A DNA stretch of 64,000 nucleotides from Evernia prunastri (taxonomy: Eukaryota; Ascomycota; Lecanoromycetes; Lecanorales; Parmeliaceae), in assembly GCA_003184365.1 (NCBI GenBank), contig NKYR01000034.1:245686-309685 (forward strand). The letters run 5' to 3'. Below the pieces are notes generated by a model. The model ran no database searches. It had not been told where the DNA came from and was given only the letters and a program-made list of their open reading frames with translations. Below are positions 1-13,812 of this stretch, in pieces (the first letter of the stretch is position 1; each line of letters opens with the position of its first letter). Both the position numbers and the translations under genes were made by a program.

Positions 1-2991
1 GATGGGCGCAGTGTGGTTGTACGTAACCTGATGTGCGATTCTTCTAATGGACAATGGAGGATGAGCAAAGAGTATCCGATAGACGGTGTTGCTACTGTAC
101 ACAGTGGACATCAACTAGTTCATCTGTCCTGGAGTCATTATGGTAACGAACTAGCAATAGTCAACGTTTTCGGCCAGATATCGATCTACAGCGTGTTCAT
201 TGCTATCAATCGCCTTAGTCTCTATAGGCGCTGTGTTTCCGACCTCGAGGACCACCTGAGTGCCGTGATTGGCATGACATGGTTACACCTGGACAAAACA
301 GTATGGTTGCCGTCTAGTTGCAATGTTGGTCCTATGAATTCGGTTGACAGCGGTGCAGTCTTATTTCCCAAAGGCCATGCTCCAAGCCAAAAATCAGTGG
401 AGCTTCACCGTATCCCAACAAAGACTGCTAGGGCCCCGTATTCCTTACCAGCATGTTAATAATCCACAAAAGGCTGCTATGGTAGCAGTCACGAGGAATG
501 GAATGATCAGAGTTTTGTATCAAGGTCAAGAGAATCGATGGCAAGATTTCAAATGTGAAACGGAGAATATTGCTAGTCCATCCGAGCTTCTGACCCACGC
601 CACAATGTGTCCGGAAATAATTGTAGATGTGAAGAGCCCAGAAAAAGGTGACTGCTGCCTCCCATATTGTGAGACAGTTGCTAACTTATATCAAGAAAGT
701 CCCCTACTTCTTGCAACGTACAATAGTGACAAGGAGCTTCGAGTATATCGACTCAGCCTAGATTTTGAGCACCAAAGAATAGGCCTACAGCACCTAAAAG
801 TCCTAAACCATTGCATTCCGCTCGATGACAACCCGGATGGTGCTTCAGCACGCTACGATGGCGTGCAATCACGCAGCCAGTTGTCACTGCTTGAGTTTCT
901 ACCGCCAAGTCCGAGATCTGGTAAACAAGAACCAACACATCCGATTCTGCTGGCTTCATTCTCATACGCCTCTGATCATTTCCAACATTCTCCTGCTCAT
1001 GCGGCACAAGCTACCGTGCTATGTAAATGGGAGTTGCAAATTGCAACCCCAAAGTTGCATACAAGCTTCAATTCATTGGCTTCAAAAAAAACCAGTGCAT
1101 CACCGGTCACGGAGCTTCCTGTAAGTCGTATCGCTCAAAGCTTCCAAAGCTTGATTTTGGACCGCGCCTAACGAGTCATCTCAAGCCTGAGATCCTCATG
1201 AAGAGATCAAGCGACATCTTGCTCCCGAAAGCCCTACTCTCCATCCAGCAAGTGAGCGTGAGGCCCGTTCTGGCCATGGTCTATTACGAGGGCGTCATCG
1301 AATATCGGGAGATTACAAATTTGAACGTGATCCCTAGAGATGGAAAAGACCAAATCTCGAGTATGGCGCAGATTGGTCTCTATATTCCAGGGAGTAGATT
1401 CTGTAAGTTGCATCTTGAACTCAGACGCTAGATGCGCCAATAACGAGGACGGCTTCTCATAATTGGTAGGTCTGCATACTGCTATATCTCCTAACGCCTG
1501 TGCTGCTGTTTCCATCGACGAGCAGCATTTGGCATCTCTAAGCTCTATGCAAATGGAGGACGAGAATACAAGTGACGAATTAGATGAGGGTGTGTATGCA
1601 GCCCAACGACTTTTGTATCTGCTGCTGACACACATAGCACGACTCGAAGTGGTTCTAGAAGCCTTCGTAATGCAGTCAACGGTCGCTTCTCTCAATAGTA
1701 TCAACAACGAGGACATCGTGGCGGCTTTGCAAGCCTTTCTGAACCAGTACTTGCACGGCCAAGCACACGCAGGGCACACCACGACATTATTCAATCCCGA
1801 CACGTTCAAGTCGCACTTCCTGAGCGAGCTATATCGTACGATTGGTGTCCGCGTCGACTACTCCATCGATCCGCTGATGCAACATTTGCTCATATCAAGC
1901 CAAGGCTTGATTCTTCAGCGATGTCTGAGTGTTCAAGCGGCACTTGGTTATGCCGGAGGGTGTCATCGGCCATCACTCTCGGCCAATTTGGCCTGGGCGA
2001 TCCTAAATATCAGATCCATATGTTTTGTGTTTTTTGGGGCCATGAATAAAAAACCTGGTCCGGAGAGCGAATTGGGAAAGCCGGGTGCGCTGAAGATCTC
2101 CGAAACTATGCAGAAAGACGACTGACTTTAGGTCAGATACTATTCATGTCATGGTCGGCATGGTATCATGGTTGATGACCCTCATCGGCTACATCGTAGA
2201 CGAGCTCTTCATTCTTGGAGACTTCTTTGAAGACCACGCAGATGAAGCAGGAAACCTAAGCCTCGATGTCCTCAACGCAAGGAGTGAGTTACCGCAGAGT
2301 TTTCGATTTGTTCAAGAACATAACTGAATGATGTCTAGTCCATGAAGCCAACAATCCAGCCCTGTTCCTTCTCCTCGTCTCCTCATCACGCAATTTCCTC
2401 AAATTCTCTTGCAACCCTTTAAAACTCTTTATACATAACTGCAAAACCCAGCAATCGCAGACACCTCTGAGACTAGCCTATCAAGAGCTTGGAGCCGTAT
2501 TCCAGAAATCTTTAGTGTCGGTACCGCAACTCGAGCGTCTTTTGTCACAATTAGATGATGGCATCAAGAGTGTCTACCAGTCATGCGGTATCAGCGACAT
2601 CGAACGGAGTAACGTGGAAAAGAACATCCTGGTCAAAGCTGAAGTACCCGACATCCTATCGGAAACCGTGAAGGAGCTTTTGACCAAAACAGCAGCTTCA
2701 CTGAAAGAAGAAGTCGAGGTCACCGATCTTTACTTCGCCAACGTGGCCTCTTTAGGCCTCACCAATGACAACACAGGTAAGAGATGGAGGAAGGAACATC
2801 CATTGGATGCTATGCGCAAGATTGAGCTCAAGGGTGTGCAAACGAGAAGGTGTACTAGGTGCGGTGCTGTAATGGAAGATTTACTGCCGACCAGGACGGC
2901 GAACGTGATGGTTACGCAACTGAAGCATTGCTTGTGCGGAAGCTGGTGGATGGTTGGGGAGGAGGAGGAGGGCAAAGGGTCTGGGTATTGA
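1..2991 (+). CDS. MED16: Mediator tail subunit 16 (Med16/Sin4), 5'-truncated by the window edge
   Basis: This encodes the Mediator tail subunit that links activators to RNA polymerase II in the nucleus. The start lies before the window; about 897 residues are visible. Exons inferred from splice signals and frame closure are 1-300, 359-1120, 1186-1402, 1470-2084, 2137-2283 and 2339-2991. The visible N-terminal part is the end of the WD40-like region, with strand motifs such as VHLSWSHYGNELAIV. The C-terminus carries paired cysteines (CTRC, then CLCGSWW about 25 residues later), the zinc-ribbon-like tail expected in fungal Med16. The intron at 2085-2136 has a weak GTGCGC donor, and its acceptor is the second AG (2135-2136) because the first is too close to the CTGAC branch site. 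That junction is the least certain. Family assignment is from remembered Med16 patterns, not a search. Confidence 0.85.
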
Positions 2992-3401
2992 CAGCGGTAT
3001 GGGAAGGAATTGTGATGCTTTCGGATTTTTGGTGGATTTGGTTCTATGGTGCCTGAACTTTTGCGATATTAATGCTTGCTTTTGGTATCTTGCGATCTGT
3101 GTTCCTCTTTGCTTAAAGGCCCCGATATTCTTAGGGGTCATCTGGATATTGCCCTATGGAATCCATTTGCATGATTCAGTGGAGCCTTGCAATGGCTTGA
3201 TTGAAGCTTGAAGATCATGATAATGCAGCAAGAATACCAATGGTCTGAATCTAAGAGAACAGGCATTATCATGGTACATTGTACGTTTCAGACCTAAATT
3301 TTCTGTGTCATACTCTCCAAAAGCACGCTTTGGGAAAAGGATCATCTTACTCTCTGCTCCTCTCCGCGTGCTCTTAATACAAATCACATGTATCCATCTC
3401 C
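2992..3401. other. Intergenic spacer between convergent MED16 and VMA13
   Basis: These 410 bases separate the stop codons of two convergent genes and should hold both 3' untranslated regions. Short open frames exist on both strands but none resembles a protein family or has good splice context. Nothing else is seen. Confidence 0.6.
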
Positions 3402-4906
3402 TCAATCATCAAAACTGTACCTCATCCACTCCCCCACAGCCCTCAAACTCTCCCACCGGACTGTTTCGTCCTTGTCTGTCATCAATTCCATCACTCGGCC
3501 CTTAATGCCCAACTTCTCCAAGCCCTGCCTCTTCTCCGGGGCTTCTTTAACCAGCCAGCCCACATCGTTGCAGGCGATGGCCAGAACCTGCTTCTCGTCG
3601 TCCCAGCTCTTCCCCATGATCTCCGCTAGCACTTTGGGCAGCGCGCCTCTATCATCGTCCAAGATCTTCCTTGCATTTTCGTGCCAGAAATTGGCATCTC
3701 GATGGGGTGGGCTCCAGCGTAGTTTCCCTGTTGATAATTCCGCAGCGTACTCGTCGAAAGTGGTTTGGGAACTCGTGTATTCGTCCAGCATTTCTGTGAG
3801 CGCTTTCAAATCGTCAAGAAGATCAGGGTCGGTTAGATGGCGGCCTTTGAGGTTGGAAAGGAGGGCAGGAAGGCGGGCGGTTGTGGCGATGGGCAGGAGG
3901 GGGGATTTATTGGTGGGAGCGGAGAACAGATTGAATAGGGTGGAAAGAAGAATGCGGGTAGTTTTCTCTTTAGGGGAGAGGCGGAGAAGTTGGGTGTAGA
4001 GGGGTATCAGATCTTGTTCCTTCTCAAGGCCTTTGCCCACTAGGGAGGCTTCGAAGCTAAGCTGCCAGACTGTGAGGAGGACGTGGTAGAGGAGCTGGAG
4101 ACCGACGCTACCACTGATTCCGGCTTCCGTGGCACTGCGGATGCTGCTGCCTCCATTGAATAGTGTCGAGTCGCTATCATTACTTGCTCCAGCCGCTGCT
4201 CGCAGAATATCAAGGAGAGGGCCAATAGTCTCTTCACGTTGGCTCCAGAATATTTCGCGTGCTTTCTTCGATCTCAGGAGAGAGGAATATTCTTGCACGG
4301 CAATATCTTGCAAGCCACTGTCCTGGCTTTTCGTCAAGGTAGAGATGTATTTGTAGAGCTTTGCGAGCGCTTCGTCTGTCCTCGAATTCGACTTTGGCGA
4401 CTGTATCTGTACTGTTGAGAGAATGCTGGTCAGCACAGACGAAGCGAGTAGTGGGATCTGGTCCTCTGGATTGGTTGAGTGAGTGAGATAAGGCACGATC
4501 GGTTTGTATGGTTCTGGGTGCTCGAGGAGCTTAGAAGCAAGACTGGGGACATCTAAAGGTCAGTTTAGCATCCCTGAACATACGGCCATTGCTATGGCTC
4601 CAGAACCATACCATTGATTAGGTCGCCGGTCAATACCAGCATATACTGAATAACATCTGCTCGTTTTGACGCAGAGTCTAGTACACTTTTGCCCTTATCT
4701 CCACCAAGTATGAGAGATTGGTAGGACTCGATATCATTCTCCACAGTCTGTTTCCTCTGTTCCTTGCGCACCTTATCAACAGCTTTGATTGTCTTGAGGT
4801 CATTGTCAGTGATGGTTCCTGCTCGTACAGCTCCTTCCCATGGTATTGGCCTTGCTCGGATATTGTTTTGCAGGGAGCTCAGGTAATTTGGAGGATCGAG
4901 TGACAT
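3402..4906 (-). CDS. VMA13: V-type proton ATPase subunit H
   Basis: This is the regulatory subunit H of the peripheral V1 sector of the vacuolar proton pump. It activates ATP-driven proton transport and joins the V1 and Vo sectors on vacuole and endosome membranes. There are two exons, 4906-4612 and 4552-3402, joined across a 59-base intron (GTATGG donor, TTTAG acceptor), giving 481 residues, the usual family length. The N-terminus has the family pattern NNIRARPIPWEGAVRAG. The C-terminal half has LRWSPPHRDANFWHENARK and the armadillo-like end with a closing ETVRWESLRAVGEWM. The start at 4906 is the only ATG compatible with the conserved N-terminus. It is divergent from DIS3, with 338 bases between the two starts. 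Confidence 0.95.
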
Positions 4907-5244
4907 GGTGTTCCAAATTTCTGTAGAGCGTGCCCGAATTAAAGAAAAGGATTGACAGGTGCTACTTAGCTACCTATCTTGCGCTTCAAGAGATGGTGGT
5001 CATAAATCGCAGGCTCGCAGGTACATCATTGATGATCCCTGCAATTCTGGGGCTACTCGGCAACGCTTGCTTTTTCCCGCCTACCGCGGAAAATGCAGCC
5101 TTAACATCCTCAATCATACCTCATACCCATGCCAAAGAAAACCGACAACTTTGTATGACTTGAGTTGACGTTACAAAGGACATTCCAGAACAAGTTCCCT
5201 GCAAATTTTTGGGAGATATCCTGATCAGAAAGTCGATTCGCGCT
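4907..5244. promoter_or_regulatory. Shared divergent promoter of VMA13 and DIS3
   Basis: These 338 bases lie between the start codons of two divergent housekeeping genes and must contain both promoters and 5' leaders. No clear TATA box was found. Short reading frames cross the region but none looks coding. Confidence 0.6.
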
Positions 5245-8200
5245 ATGACAAGTCTCAAACGCTCACTAGCTGATCCATACGCCTCGAACATTTCAAGCAA
5301 AGTATTCGTGAGATCAACCAAGAATGGCAAGGTGCAAAAGATAGTCAGGGAGCTGTATCTCAGAGAAGACATCCCATGTTCGTCGAGACTGTGCTCAGCG
5401 TGCTTGGCAAATGCCCCAGCAGATGCAAATGGAGTCGGTAGGTCAAATGCATAGCGTACGCCTTCCAACATAACGAGACGCCTATTGACATAACAAAAGT
5501 CTCCCCATTCATTCTGTCGGAGAAGCCAGCAGGCACAAGAAGCTTCCCAGCTGGTCACTACCTAGTACCAGATACTAATGTATTGCTCAACGGCATGGAT
5601 GTGTTCGAACAAAATTCCGCTTTCTACGATGTCATCATTCTTCAGACCGTTCTGGAGGAGCTGCGGAATCGCTCTCTCCCGTTGTATAACCGTATCGTTG
5701 GCTTGACCAAGAGCGAAGATAAACGTTTTTATGTCTTTTTTAACGACTTCCGACGGGAGACCTACGTTGTCAGAGAGCAGGGAGAGACTATCAATGACCG
5801 TAATGACAGGGCTGTCCGCAGAGCGGTCAGCTGGTATAGAGAGCATTTGTACAGATCCGTCAAGTCCAGCAAGCGGTCGTTCAAGTGCCCAGATATAGTT
5901 ATGCTCAGTGATGATAAAGAGAGTCTTCGAAAGGCTCAAGCGGAGAAGATTAGCGCTGGCTCTTTGTATAACTACGTATTTGGTCTCGATGATGCTGACC
6001 GTCTTCTCGACATGATAAATGCATCTCGCCAAAGCCAAGAGTCGAAAATTACTGCAGCCGAAAAGCTGTATCCTGACTACTTGTCATTATCTAAAATGAT
6101 GACTGGTGTTCGAGCTGGGACGCTTCATCAAGGTATTTTCAACGTCTCTCCGTACAATTATCTCGAGGGTTCTGTTCATGTCCCAGCCTTTGACAAGTCT
6201 CTGCTCATACTGGGTCGGGAAAACAGCAACAGAGCTGTGTCAGGAGACGTTGTTGTAGTGGAGGTTCTGCCAAGGCCTCAATGGAAAGCACCATCCACCA
6301 AGATCATCGAGGAAAATACATTGAATAGGAATGAAAATGCAGATGTCGATGAAGCCGAAGGAGAGGCCGTGGTAACTGAGCAAGAACGCAAGGCCTTGCA
6401 GGAGGAAGTCAAAAAGACCCAAGGGAAGAGTATCGAAGGTCGGCCGCAGCCTACAGCTAGAGTCGTTGGCGTGATCAAGCGGAATTGGCGGCAGTATGTA
6501 GGACATGTTGACAGCAGCTCAAGCTCGGCAGCAAAACAGAGTCGAAAGCAGCAGACAGTGTTTTTGATACCAATGGACAAACGAATACCCAAAATCAGAC
6601 TACGTACCCGCCAAGCAGACGAACTGTTGGGTAAGCGAGTCTTGGTGACTATCGACGCATGGGACGAGAGCTCGCGATACCCTGAGGGTCATTTTGTAAG
6701 GTCGCTTGGTGACCTTGAGACCAAAGGAGCAGAGACCGAAGCACTGCTACTAGAATATGATGTTCAATACAGGCCTTTCCCGAAAGGAGTCTTGGATTGT
6801 TTACCTTCCCAAGGTCACGAATGGAAGGTGCCTGTAAGCACCGAAGATCCAGGCTGGCAGGGCAGGAAAGATCTGCGTGATCTTTTGGTTTGCAGTATCG
6901 ACCCTGTGGGTTGTCAAGACATCGATGATGCCCTTCACGCAAGGCCGTTGCCGAACGGTAATCATGAAGTCGGAGTTCATATTGCAGATGTATCACATTT
7001 CGTCAAGCCAAATAACGCAATGGATGCAGAGGCCAGCATACGAGGAACAACTGTCTATCTGGTTGACAAACGCATTGACATGTTACCCATGCTACTAGGT
7101 ACCGATCTGTGCTCTCTGAAACCATACGTCGAACGTTATGCGTTCTCCGTGGTCTGGGAAATCACAAAGGATGCAGACATCGTTAGTTCTACCTTCACCA
7201 AATCCGTCATTAGATCCAGGGAGGCATTCAGCTACGAGCAAGCGCAAATACGAATCGACGACAAGTTGCAGAAAGATGAATTGACCCAGGGTATGCGGGC
7301 CCTTCTCAAACTTTCGAAGAAGTTACGTCAAAAGCGCATGGACGCAGGAGCCTTGAACCTTGCCAGTCCAGAAGTGCGTGTGCAAACCGAATCTGAGACG
7401 TCAGATCCGGCAGATGTGAAAACCAAAGAGCTGCTAGACACGAATTCGCTTGTGGAAGAGTTCATGCTTCTTGCCAACATTAGCGTGGCCAGGAAAATAT
7501 ACGAAGCATTCCCACAAACCGCCTTGCTTCGAAGGCATGCAGCTCCGCCAAAGACCAACTTCGAGGAGCTCGCCAACCAGCTAAAAGTCAAGCGTGGATT
7601 CAACCTTCGCACGGAAAGCTCCAAAGCACTTGCGGATTCCTTGGACTCATGCATTGACCCGAAGGAGCCCTTTTTCAACACGCTGGTTCGCATCATGGCC
7701 ACACGATGCATGATGTCTGCGGAATATTTCTGTTCGGGGACACAGTCGTACCCCGAATTTCGCCATTACGGTCTTGCAAGCGAGATCTATACTCATTTCA
7801 CCAGTCCCATCAGACGATATGCTGATCTCGAAGCTCACAGACAATTGGCTGCTGCCATCGAGTACGAGACGTTGGACATCAGCCTACACAGCAAACCGAA
7901 GCTAGAAGAGGTGTGCAAAAACATCAACGTAAGACATCGGAACGCCCAGATGGCCGGCAGAGCAAGCATCGAATACTACGTAGGGCAGGCGCTCAAAGGA
8001 CGAATTGTGGAAGAAGAGGGGTTCGTAATGAAGGTATTCTCGAATGGATTTGTGGTATTTGTGCCGCGATTCGGCATTGAAGGCCTGATACGCCTGCGAG
8101 ACCTGGCGACGCCAGAGCCTGAAGGGGTATTCGATGAGGAGGAGTATGTGCTAAGGGTCAGTGGATCGACGGTGAAGCTGCAGGTGCAGCTGTTCCAGAA

Positions 8201-8282
8201 GGTTGTAGTGAGGATCAGTGACGTGAAAGAGGAGTCGACGGGGAAAAGGAGGATCAAACTTGAGTTGATGAAGGCGAGCTGA
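5245..8282 (+). CDS. DIS3: Exosome catalytic subunit Dis3/Rrp44 (3'-5' exoribonuclease and PIN endonuclease)
   Basis: This encodes the processive 3'-5' RNase of the RNA exosome, with a second endonuclease site, active in nuclear and cytoplasmic RNA decay and rRNA processing. Exons are 5245-5437 and 5500-8282, joined across a 62-base GTAGGT...AAAAG intron, giving 991 residues, normal for the family. The start is the ATG of the conserved MTSLKRSL beginning. In order one sees a cysteine-rich N-terminus, a PIN domain (about 60-200, with PDTNVLLNGMDVFE carrying acidic catalytic residues), two cold-shock-like RNA-binding domains (about 230-470), the RNB catalytic domain (the Asp cluster SIDPVGCQDIDDAL near residue 530 and SPIRRYADLEAHRQL further on), and a C-terminal S1 domain. 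All RNB catalytic aspartates that I can recognise are present, so both nuclease activities look intact. Confidence 0.96.
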
Positions 8283-9225
8283 AAATCAACTAGAGTAATT
8301 AGGTTGTACAACCTCATCGATAAGATCTTCCAGATTCATGATATCTGGAACTCCTGGACGCTCGTAATTTCAACTTTCGATCTCATCCTTCTCGGAGGTA
8401 TAATGCGTCTTTTTACTAGTTAATCATAATATTGATGACTCTTCTGCATACTCACGATGGAAATCAATTCGGACAGCAATACATTGTTATCATGTTTAGC
8501 TTCTTGCCCACAGGTCTGTGGGTGATCAATGCGCTTTCTATTAGATGCTCTGCAACATCTCATTCATTTCCCCTGACTGCTAACCTACTAAGTTATCGCA
8601 CAGGGCTAAGGTACCTTATGTACGAGTACCTTATGTATGGCGACGATCCCTTATCCCGCTGGTGCCCGGGTTATCCCCTGGACTCCTGGTGCCCCTATGA
8701 TACCCAACCCATTGGGCGGGACCTTGCATGGTGCGGTTGGACTTTTAGAGGGGTTGCTCGGATGACACCCGAAATGCAACCTCCAAATCTCTTTCACTTG
8801 AAATCTGATTACTACTCCCCTCCTTTTCCCGCTTTCCATCACTCCTCTCTCCCTCTCTCTTTCTCTATATTTCTCTCAGCTTCACGACGTTTTGTACATA
8901 CATCCCATTCATAGAGCCTTGTGATTGATTCATCGATCATTGTAGCATATTCAATTCGCGTCGCTCATCCTCGGACCTCAGTTTTGCCCAAATTGGTGAT
9001 AAGCTTTCCCATTGGCGCCCTCATCTCAAATTGCAGAGGGGCGGAGATCCACGGCCCCAAACTCGAGAGCCTCCTTTCTTACCCTTCTACGGTAGCCCGG
9101 GGACAATTGCGCAAGACTTGGCTGATATCTGATATCTGATATCTCTCCCTAACTGCCGTCCGGAATATCAACAACGGCAGTAAGGGCAATGGAGCCTCAA
9201 TTCAAGCCTTGATGAAGAATGCAAT
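8283..9225. other. Intergenic region, likely promoter of the coiled-coil gene
   Basis: This stretch of 943 bases lies between co-oriented genes. It holds a doubled GTACCTTATGTA-like motif near 8610-8640, a pyrimidine-rich tract around 8810-8890 typical of fungal promoters near transcription starts, and three tandem copies of the 7-mer GATATCT-like unit at about 9123-9144, roughly 80 bases before the next start codon. No credible coding sequence is seen. Confidence 0.5.
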
Positions 9226-12200
9226 ATGATGGACCGCGGTCGTCCCAGACTCGACTCTGTCAAACGGAAACCTGTCCCTTCTTCTGCTTCGTCGCGGCAA
9301 GGCAGAGTCCCATCCCTTTCTTCCGGAGGCGTGGTCGTTGCCGTTGGAGAAGAGGACAATGGCGACTACAACCCTACCGATCCTAGTCCACAATTGTTTC
9401 TCCAAGACCCACCGGCGCTGCTTCCTTCTAGCATCATCTCACCGCCGCTCCAAGTCCGTGATCTTGATCAGTGAGCTCATACATTCCTCACAGCCTCACC
9501 AATGCTGATCCGTGTTTATCCTAGGTTTCCCCGAGGCTATTCTCCACGTGGCCCTCAACCTCCACAAAGCGAATACTTCCCTCCTGTCAATACCGAAAAT
9601 CGACAACCCTCTCCTCGGCCGCAACGGGCACGACAAGCTAGTGAATCCAGACTCCATGAAGCTACCCGGGCCAAAGCGGTACCCAACAACCTGGGATTGC
9701 AACGAGCAATGTCCTTGCACCCTTCCAATCGGCCCACAAATAACGATTACGAGTCCTCCGATCCTACAATAATAACGAAAACTCCTAGATCGCCAGGGCC
9801 CAACAAGCTCACATCTTTCTTCGGGTGGAAGACCTCGTCCCCCATTGCCGAAGACTCACCCACAACATACTCGGACGGTAGTCCTTCGCCGGCTCTTCCT
9901 TCACCGGTATCCCCGTCTCCTCATAGTATCACCTCGTCCAACAAGTCGACGTCTCGTGTAACAGATATCCCCAAAGCAAACGGAAATATGGCCACCCAGT
10001 ACTTTGCGGACACTGGCTTCCCTGTGCCGCCGGGCGTAGATATAAGTGGACCGTTCAATGACGTCGATGAAGAACTGCGTGAAGTCAGCACAGAACTAGC
10101 CGGCTCGATACGAAGAGAATTGGAATTGGAAGATCTGGTGGACCAACTCCGACTTGAAGCATCTCAAGGAGCAGATTTAGGACGACGAACCAGTGACTAT
10201 TTCTCAGATTCGGGGAGTGGCTCGTACAGATATCCGTTGAGTGACGCTGGTGCAGGCAAGGGAGACGATCTCGCCAAGTTGAGAAGAATATCAGAGCAGG
10301 AAAAGGCACAATTCAAGCTCAACCTAACGCAGAAGCTACAAGATGAGCGTGACCAGCGGAAGGTGCTTGAAAATCATGTCCAAGGGCTTGGCAAGAAGCT
10401 GGCAAACGTAAGTATGCTGCACGTGACAGCATGCTCCACATCGCTGACCGTTTGACAGATGGACGAAGAGCATGGCTTATACTCTGCCGTTGTCACTAAG
10501 GTCCATGATCTTGAGAGTTCCCTAGAAGACCATCGACGACGGCTCCAAGAAGAACGACAAGCGAAAACAAACTTCGAAGACCTGCTAACTGCGCTCCGAG
10601 GTGAGATTTCACAACATAGGGACGAACGAGACAACCTTCGAGACGAGGTGGTGCCTCAACTCAAAGCGCGTCTTGAAGGGTTTGAAGGGGAAGCTGCAGA
10701 ACTCCAAAAGCTGACCTACGACAACGCACGGATGCAGCAAGAGCTGCAATCCCTCAAAAATGAAAATTCTACATTGATGAATAATAGAAGGCTACAACTG
10801 GAGATGCAAAACCATAGTTCACCGTTTAATTCTATTGCTGAAGAGGAGGGACAATCGGACATGCAAGGATCTGGGATGGGCCTGACCAGATCGGGCTCCA
10901 TCGCAGGACAAAGGGGTGGGTTGTCAAGAGCTGGTACTTTGAAGAGGTCAAATTCGGTATCAAATAAGGAACGAGAATCTAGGGATTCTCTTGCGGATAG
11001 GGTCAAAGATATTGAAATGCAGCGTGACGCTCTGCACCGAGCTCTGAAGAGCTTACTTGATCGACAGAACTACCAAAAATCTGAGCATGAAAAGAAAATG
11101 CGAAATTTGGAGACTGAGAGGGATCGAGCTCTGCAGAACCAGTCTCCTCGAAGAATGGGTTATGAGAAAGAAGTAACAGGCTTACGACATGAGATCAACC
11201 AGCTTCGGCGGCGAGCCGAAGACGCGTCCATACAGAAGTATCATATCGAGAAAGGACTTGGTGGACTGAAGAAAGATCTTGATAGGGCTGAGCAAGAGAC
11301 GAGCTCCTTAAGAAAGGTTCTGCAAGAGCATGACATCCTGATCCCCGAGATATCTGGACGATCGTCACCAGATGCCGCAACCGGAGCGCATGCCACCTCC
11401 GCCTCACTTGAGCGGGCTTACAGAGATTTACAAGTCACGCAAGCTATGTCCATCACCAAACTTCGGGAGCTGCATGGTGGCGCACCTTCAAGTGCTGAAG
11501 ATGCTGACACGGCTGCCACAATGGATAAACTACTGAAGAGTATGAACGATGCAGAGGCCGAGCGAGACTATGCGAAGAAGCAAGCCGCAACCTTTCGAGC
11601 GCAAGCAGAGTCCCTCATGGAAGCAGAGTCCTTCCACACGGGAGAGAAGACAGGCTTGGTGAACCAGCTTCGTGCTTCAGCAGACCGCGTGGAGGCCTTA
11701 TCCTCCCAAGTGCGCCTCCAACTAGAATCGAATGCCAGTTTACGGCAAAGGCTTGCCGAAGCTGTGGGCAGAGGCGAAGAAGCCCAGAAGAACTCGACTA
11801 CGCGGATCAACAGCATGCAAGGCAAACTCAAGAACTTAGAGGATAAGCTGATGAATGCACAGCAACACTCCGAGGAAGCCTTTGCGCAGCACGAAGAGGA
11901 AGTTCGTGAGATCAGGGAAAGCCACAACCAGCAACTACAGCGGCTCAAGACTGGTCTGAAGACGCCTACAGTGTTTTCCTCTTCTGTTGCGAATTCTCCA
12001 TTGTCCCCCCAAATAATGTTCGGTGGTCGCTCCCCCAAATTGGACAGGACGACGACTGGGTTGGGCATGTCACTTGATGAGGCACTCAAGACCGAGTTCT
12101 TGGAGAAGAGGGTTGCCGAGTTGGAGAGGGCGCTCCGCGAAGCGGATTTGGAGATGGAGGAGGTAGTAGGGAGGATGAACCAGGCGCAGATCGAGGTCAT

Positions 12201-12356
12201 GGAGTTGCAGTCTGCTCGGTAAGTTGAGAAGGTTCTACCTCAAACGTGGGATCAGCAACTGACCGGTTCACCAGGGACGAGGCAATGCGCCAGACCCGGA
12301 AACTGCAAGCTGCCATCAACGCGGAGAGGGAGACGGTCGACAAGCTGATGAAGTGA
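9226..12356 (+). CDS. Long coiled-coil protein of the fungal 'M protein repeat' type
   Basis: The exact function is not known to me. Four exons, 9226-9470, 9525-10407, 10459-12218 and 12275-12356, close to a 989-residue protein. Either of two adjacent ATGs (9226 or 9229) could start it. The first 200 or so residues are rich in Ser, Pro and Arg and look disordered (for example RGRPRLDSVKRKPVPSS). From about residue 215 to the end the protein is mostly heptad-like coiled coil rich in Glu, Arg, Gln and Leu, broken by a Ser/Gly-rich linker around residue 500 and a Ser/Pro-rich stretch near residue 880. This architecture matches fungal proteins usually annotated as M protein repeat protein. A cytoskeletal or scaffold role is inference from the coiled coil only. 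Coding is well supported by four mutually consistent splice phases. Confidence 0.8.
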
Positions 12357-13769
12357 ACCTCGACCAGATCCCACCGGATTTGACCGAGTCAACAGGGTCC
12401 GTTGGCTTTCCGAACGACATTTGTCGATTGTATCTGCACCTTCTGGAGTCATGGATCATTGCGCCGGCGTTCTGGGGAAGCAAAAAAACCCCCATCTGTT
12501 GCGCCTTTACCCTTTGCATACGAGCTGGCATTTTTGGGGCGCATGGAGCGGCAGTGAGCGGCGTATATACCCTCGGTTTTTTGTGCCTGAAGTACCCGGT
12601 TTCGATGCACGTCGACGCCATGTACGAGGTACAATGGACCTAGACTGGACATATGTCCGTGAGACGATTACGGGATCTATTTTTGGACAGCGGTGCATCA
12701 GATGTGGTAGACGTGTCGATTTACAAGTGTACTTTATCGCGCTTGAAGAACGTGACGAAGGCCTAGCTAGCTATATGAGCAGACTGCAGAGAAAACCAAA
12801 TGATTCTGTAGCCCACCAAAATCATACCGTTGACTTGGGAAAAATGCAGTCGATTTTGATTTGCGACGATGCACGAAATCACAATCCCCAAAAAGAACCT
12901 TCCCGCGGTCGACATCAAAGTTGGCAGCAACCCCCAGGGACGTTTTTTTCTTTCTTTGCTTTGCTTTGCTTCGTTCTTTTTTCAAGCATTCGAGCCTCAC
13001 AAACTGCCCCCACACCCTCAACTCGATCCTGCTCGGTTACACGTTGAGCCAGCAGCCTGACCCGTGAAGAAAAAAGGAAGACTGAGCGGCTTGTTGATCG
13101 CGAAATCGGTCCCCACCACCAACTTTCTTCCTAGCGCCGAAAAAAAGACCCCCCTCCCGCATACCCTATCATGCAAGCCTCTCGAGGCAAGGGAAAGAAA
13201 GGGAAAGAAAAAAAACCCCCACCTGCAGCAAGGCTGTCTTTGATAGGATCATCTTGCAGGACCACGGTATTTCAAAGCAAAGGAGCTCTGACCACCATCA
13301 ACGGCAGATGAGCCTTGCCCTGCATACGAACCCACATCAGGCTGCGAGGACAGGGGTGAGGGTAAGGGGGAATACGCCCAATCCCGAATCCCAAATTTTG
13401 GCAGAATCGTGCAGGGAAAGCCGCACGCCTCATCACAGCCTCACAGCCAACAGGACGAAGGGCCTTGGAGGGAGAGCAGAGTCACCTGCGTCAGCAGACG
13501 TCGAATACTCGAAGGAAAGGAGCTGCAATTCCCCCCCCGGCGCCCCCCGCGACAGTCCCACACCCACAAGACATGCGAGATACTGCAGAAGCCATTTCTA
13601 GAAGTCTTCTCCATGCCACAAAGCCACCACTAGCAGCAGCAGCAGCACACACACCACGTAGCATTCATGTGAAATTACCCGCATGCATAGACCCACACCC
13701 TGTCTATGCAACTCTGACAGCCTGTCAAAAAACCCACTTGCCGCGAGTCCCTAATTCCCCGAAATTCTT

Positions 13770-13812
13770 CCACACACACACGCACGCACATACAGACACA
13801 CACACACATATA
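13770..13812. repeat. CA dinucleotide microsatellite
   Basis: An imperfect run of about 20 CA units, interrupted by GCA and TACAGA, is read directly in the sequence. It lies in the gene-free spacer. Confidence 0.9.

Noticed and set aside
12421..13047. 208-codon open frame in the 12-16 kb spacer
   Set aside because: It starts at TTG, has unusual Arg/Cys-rich composition and ends in a run of Phe from a T-rich tract; no family, no splice partner.
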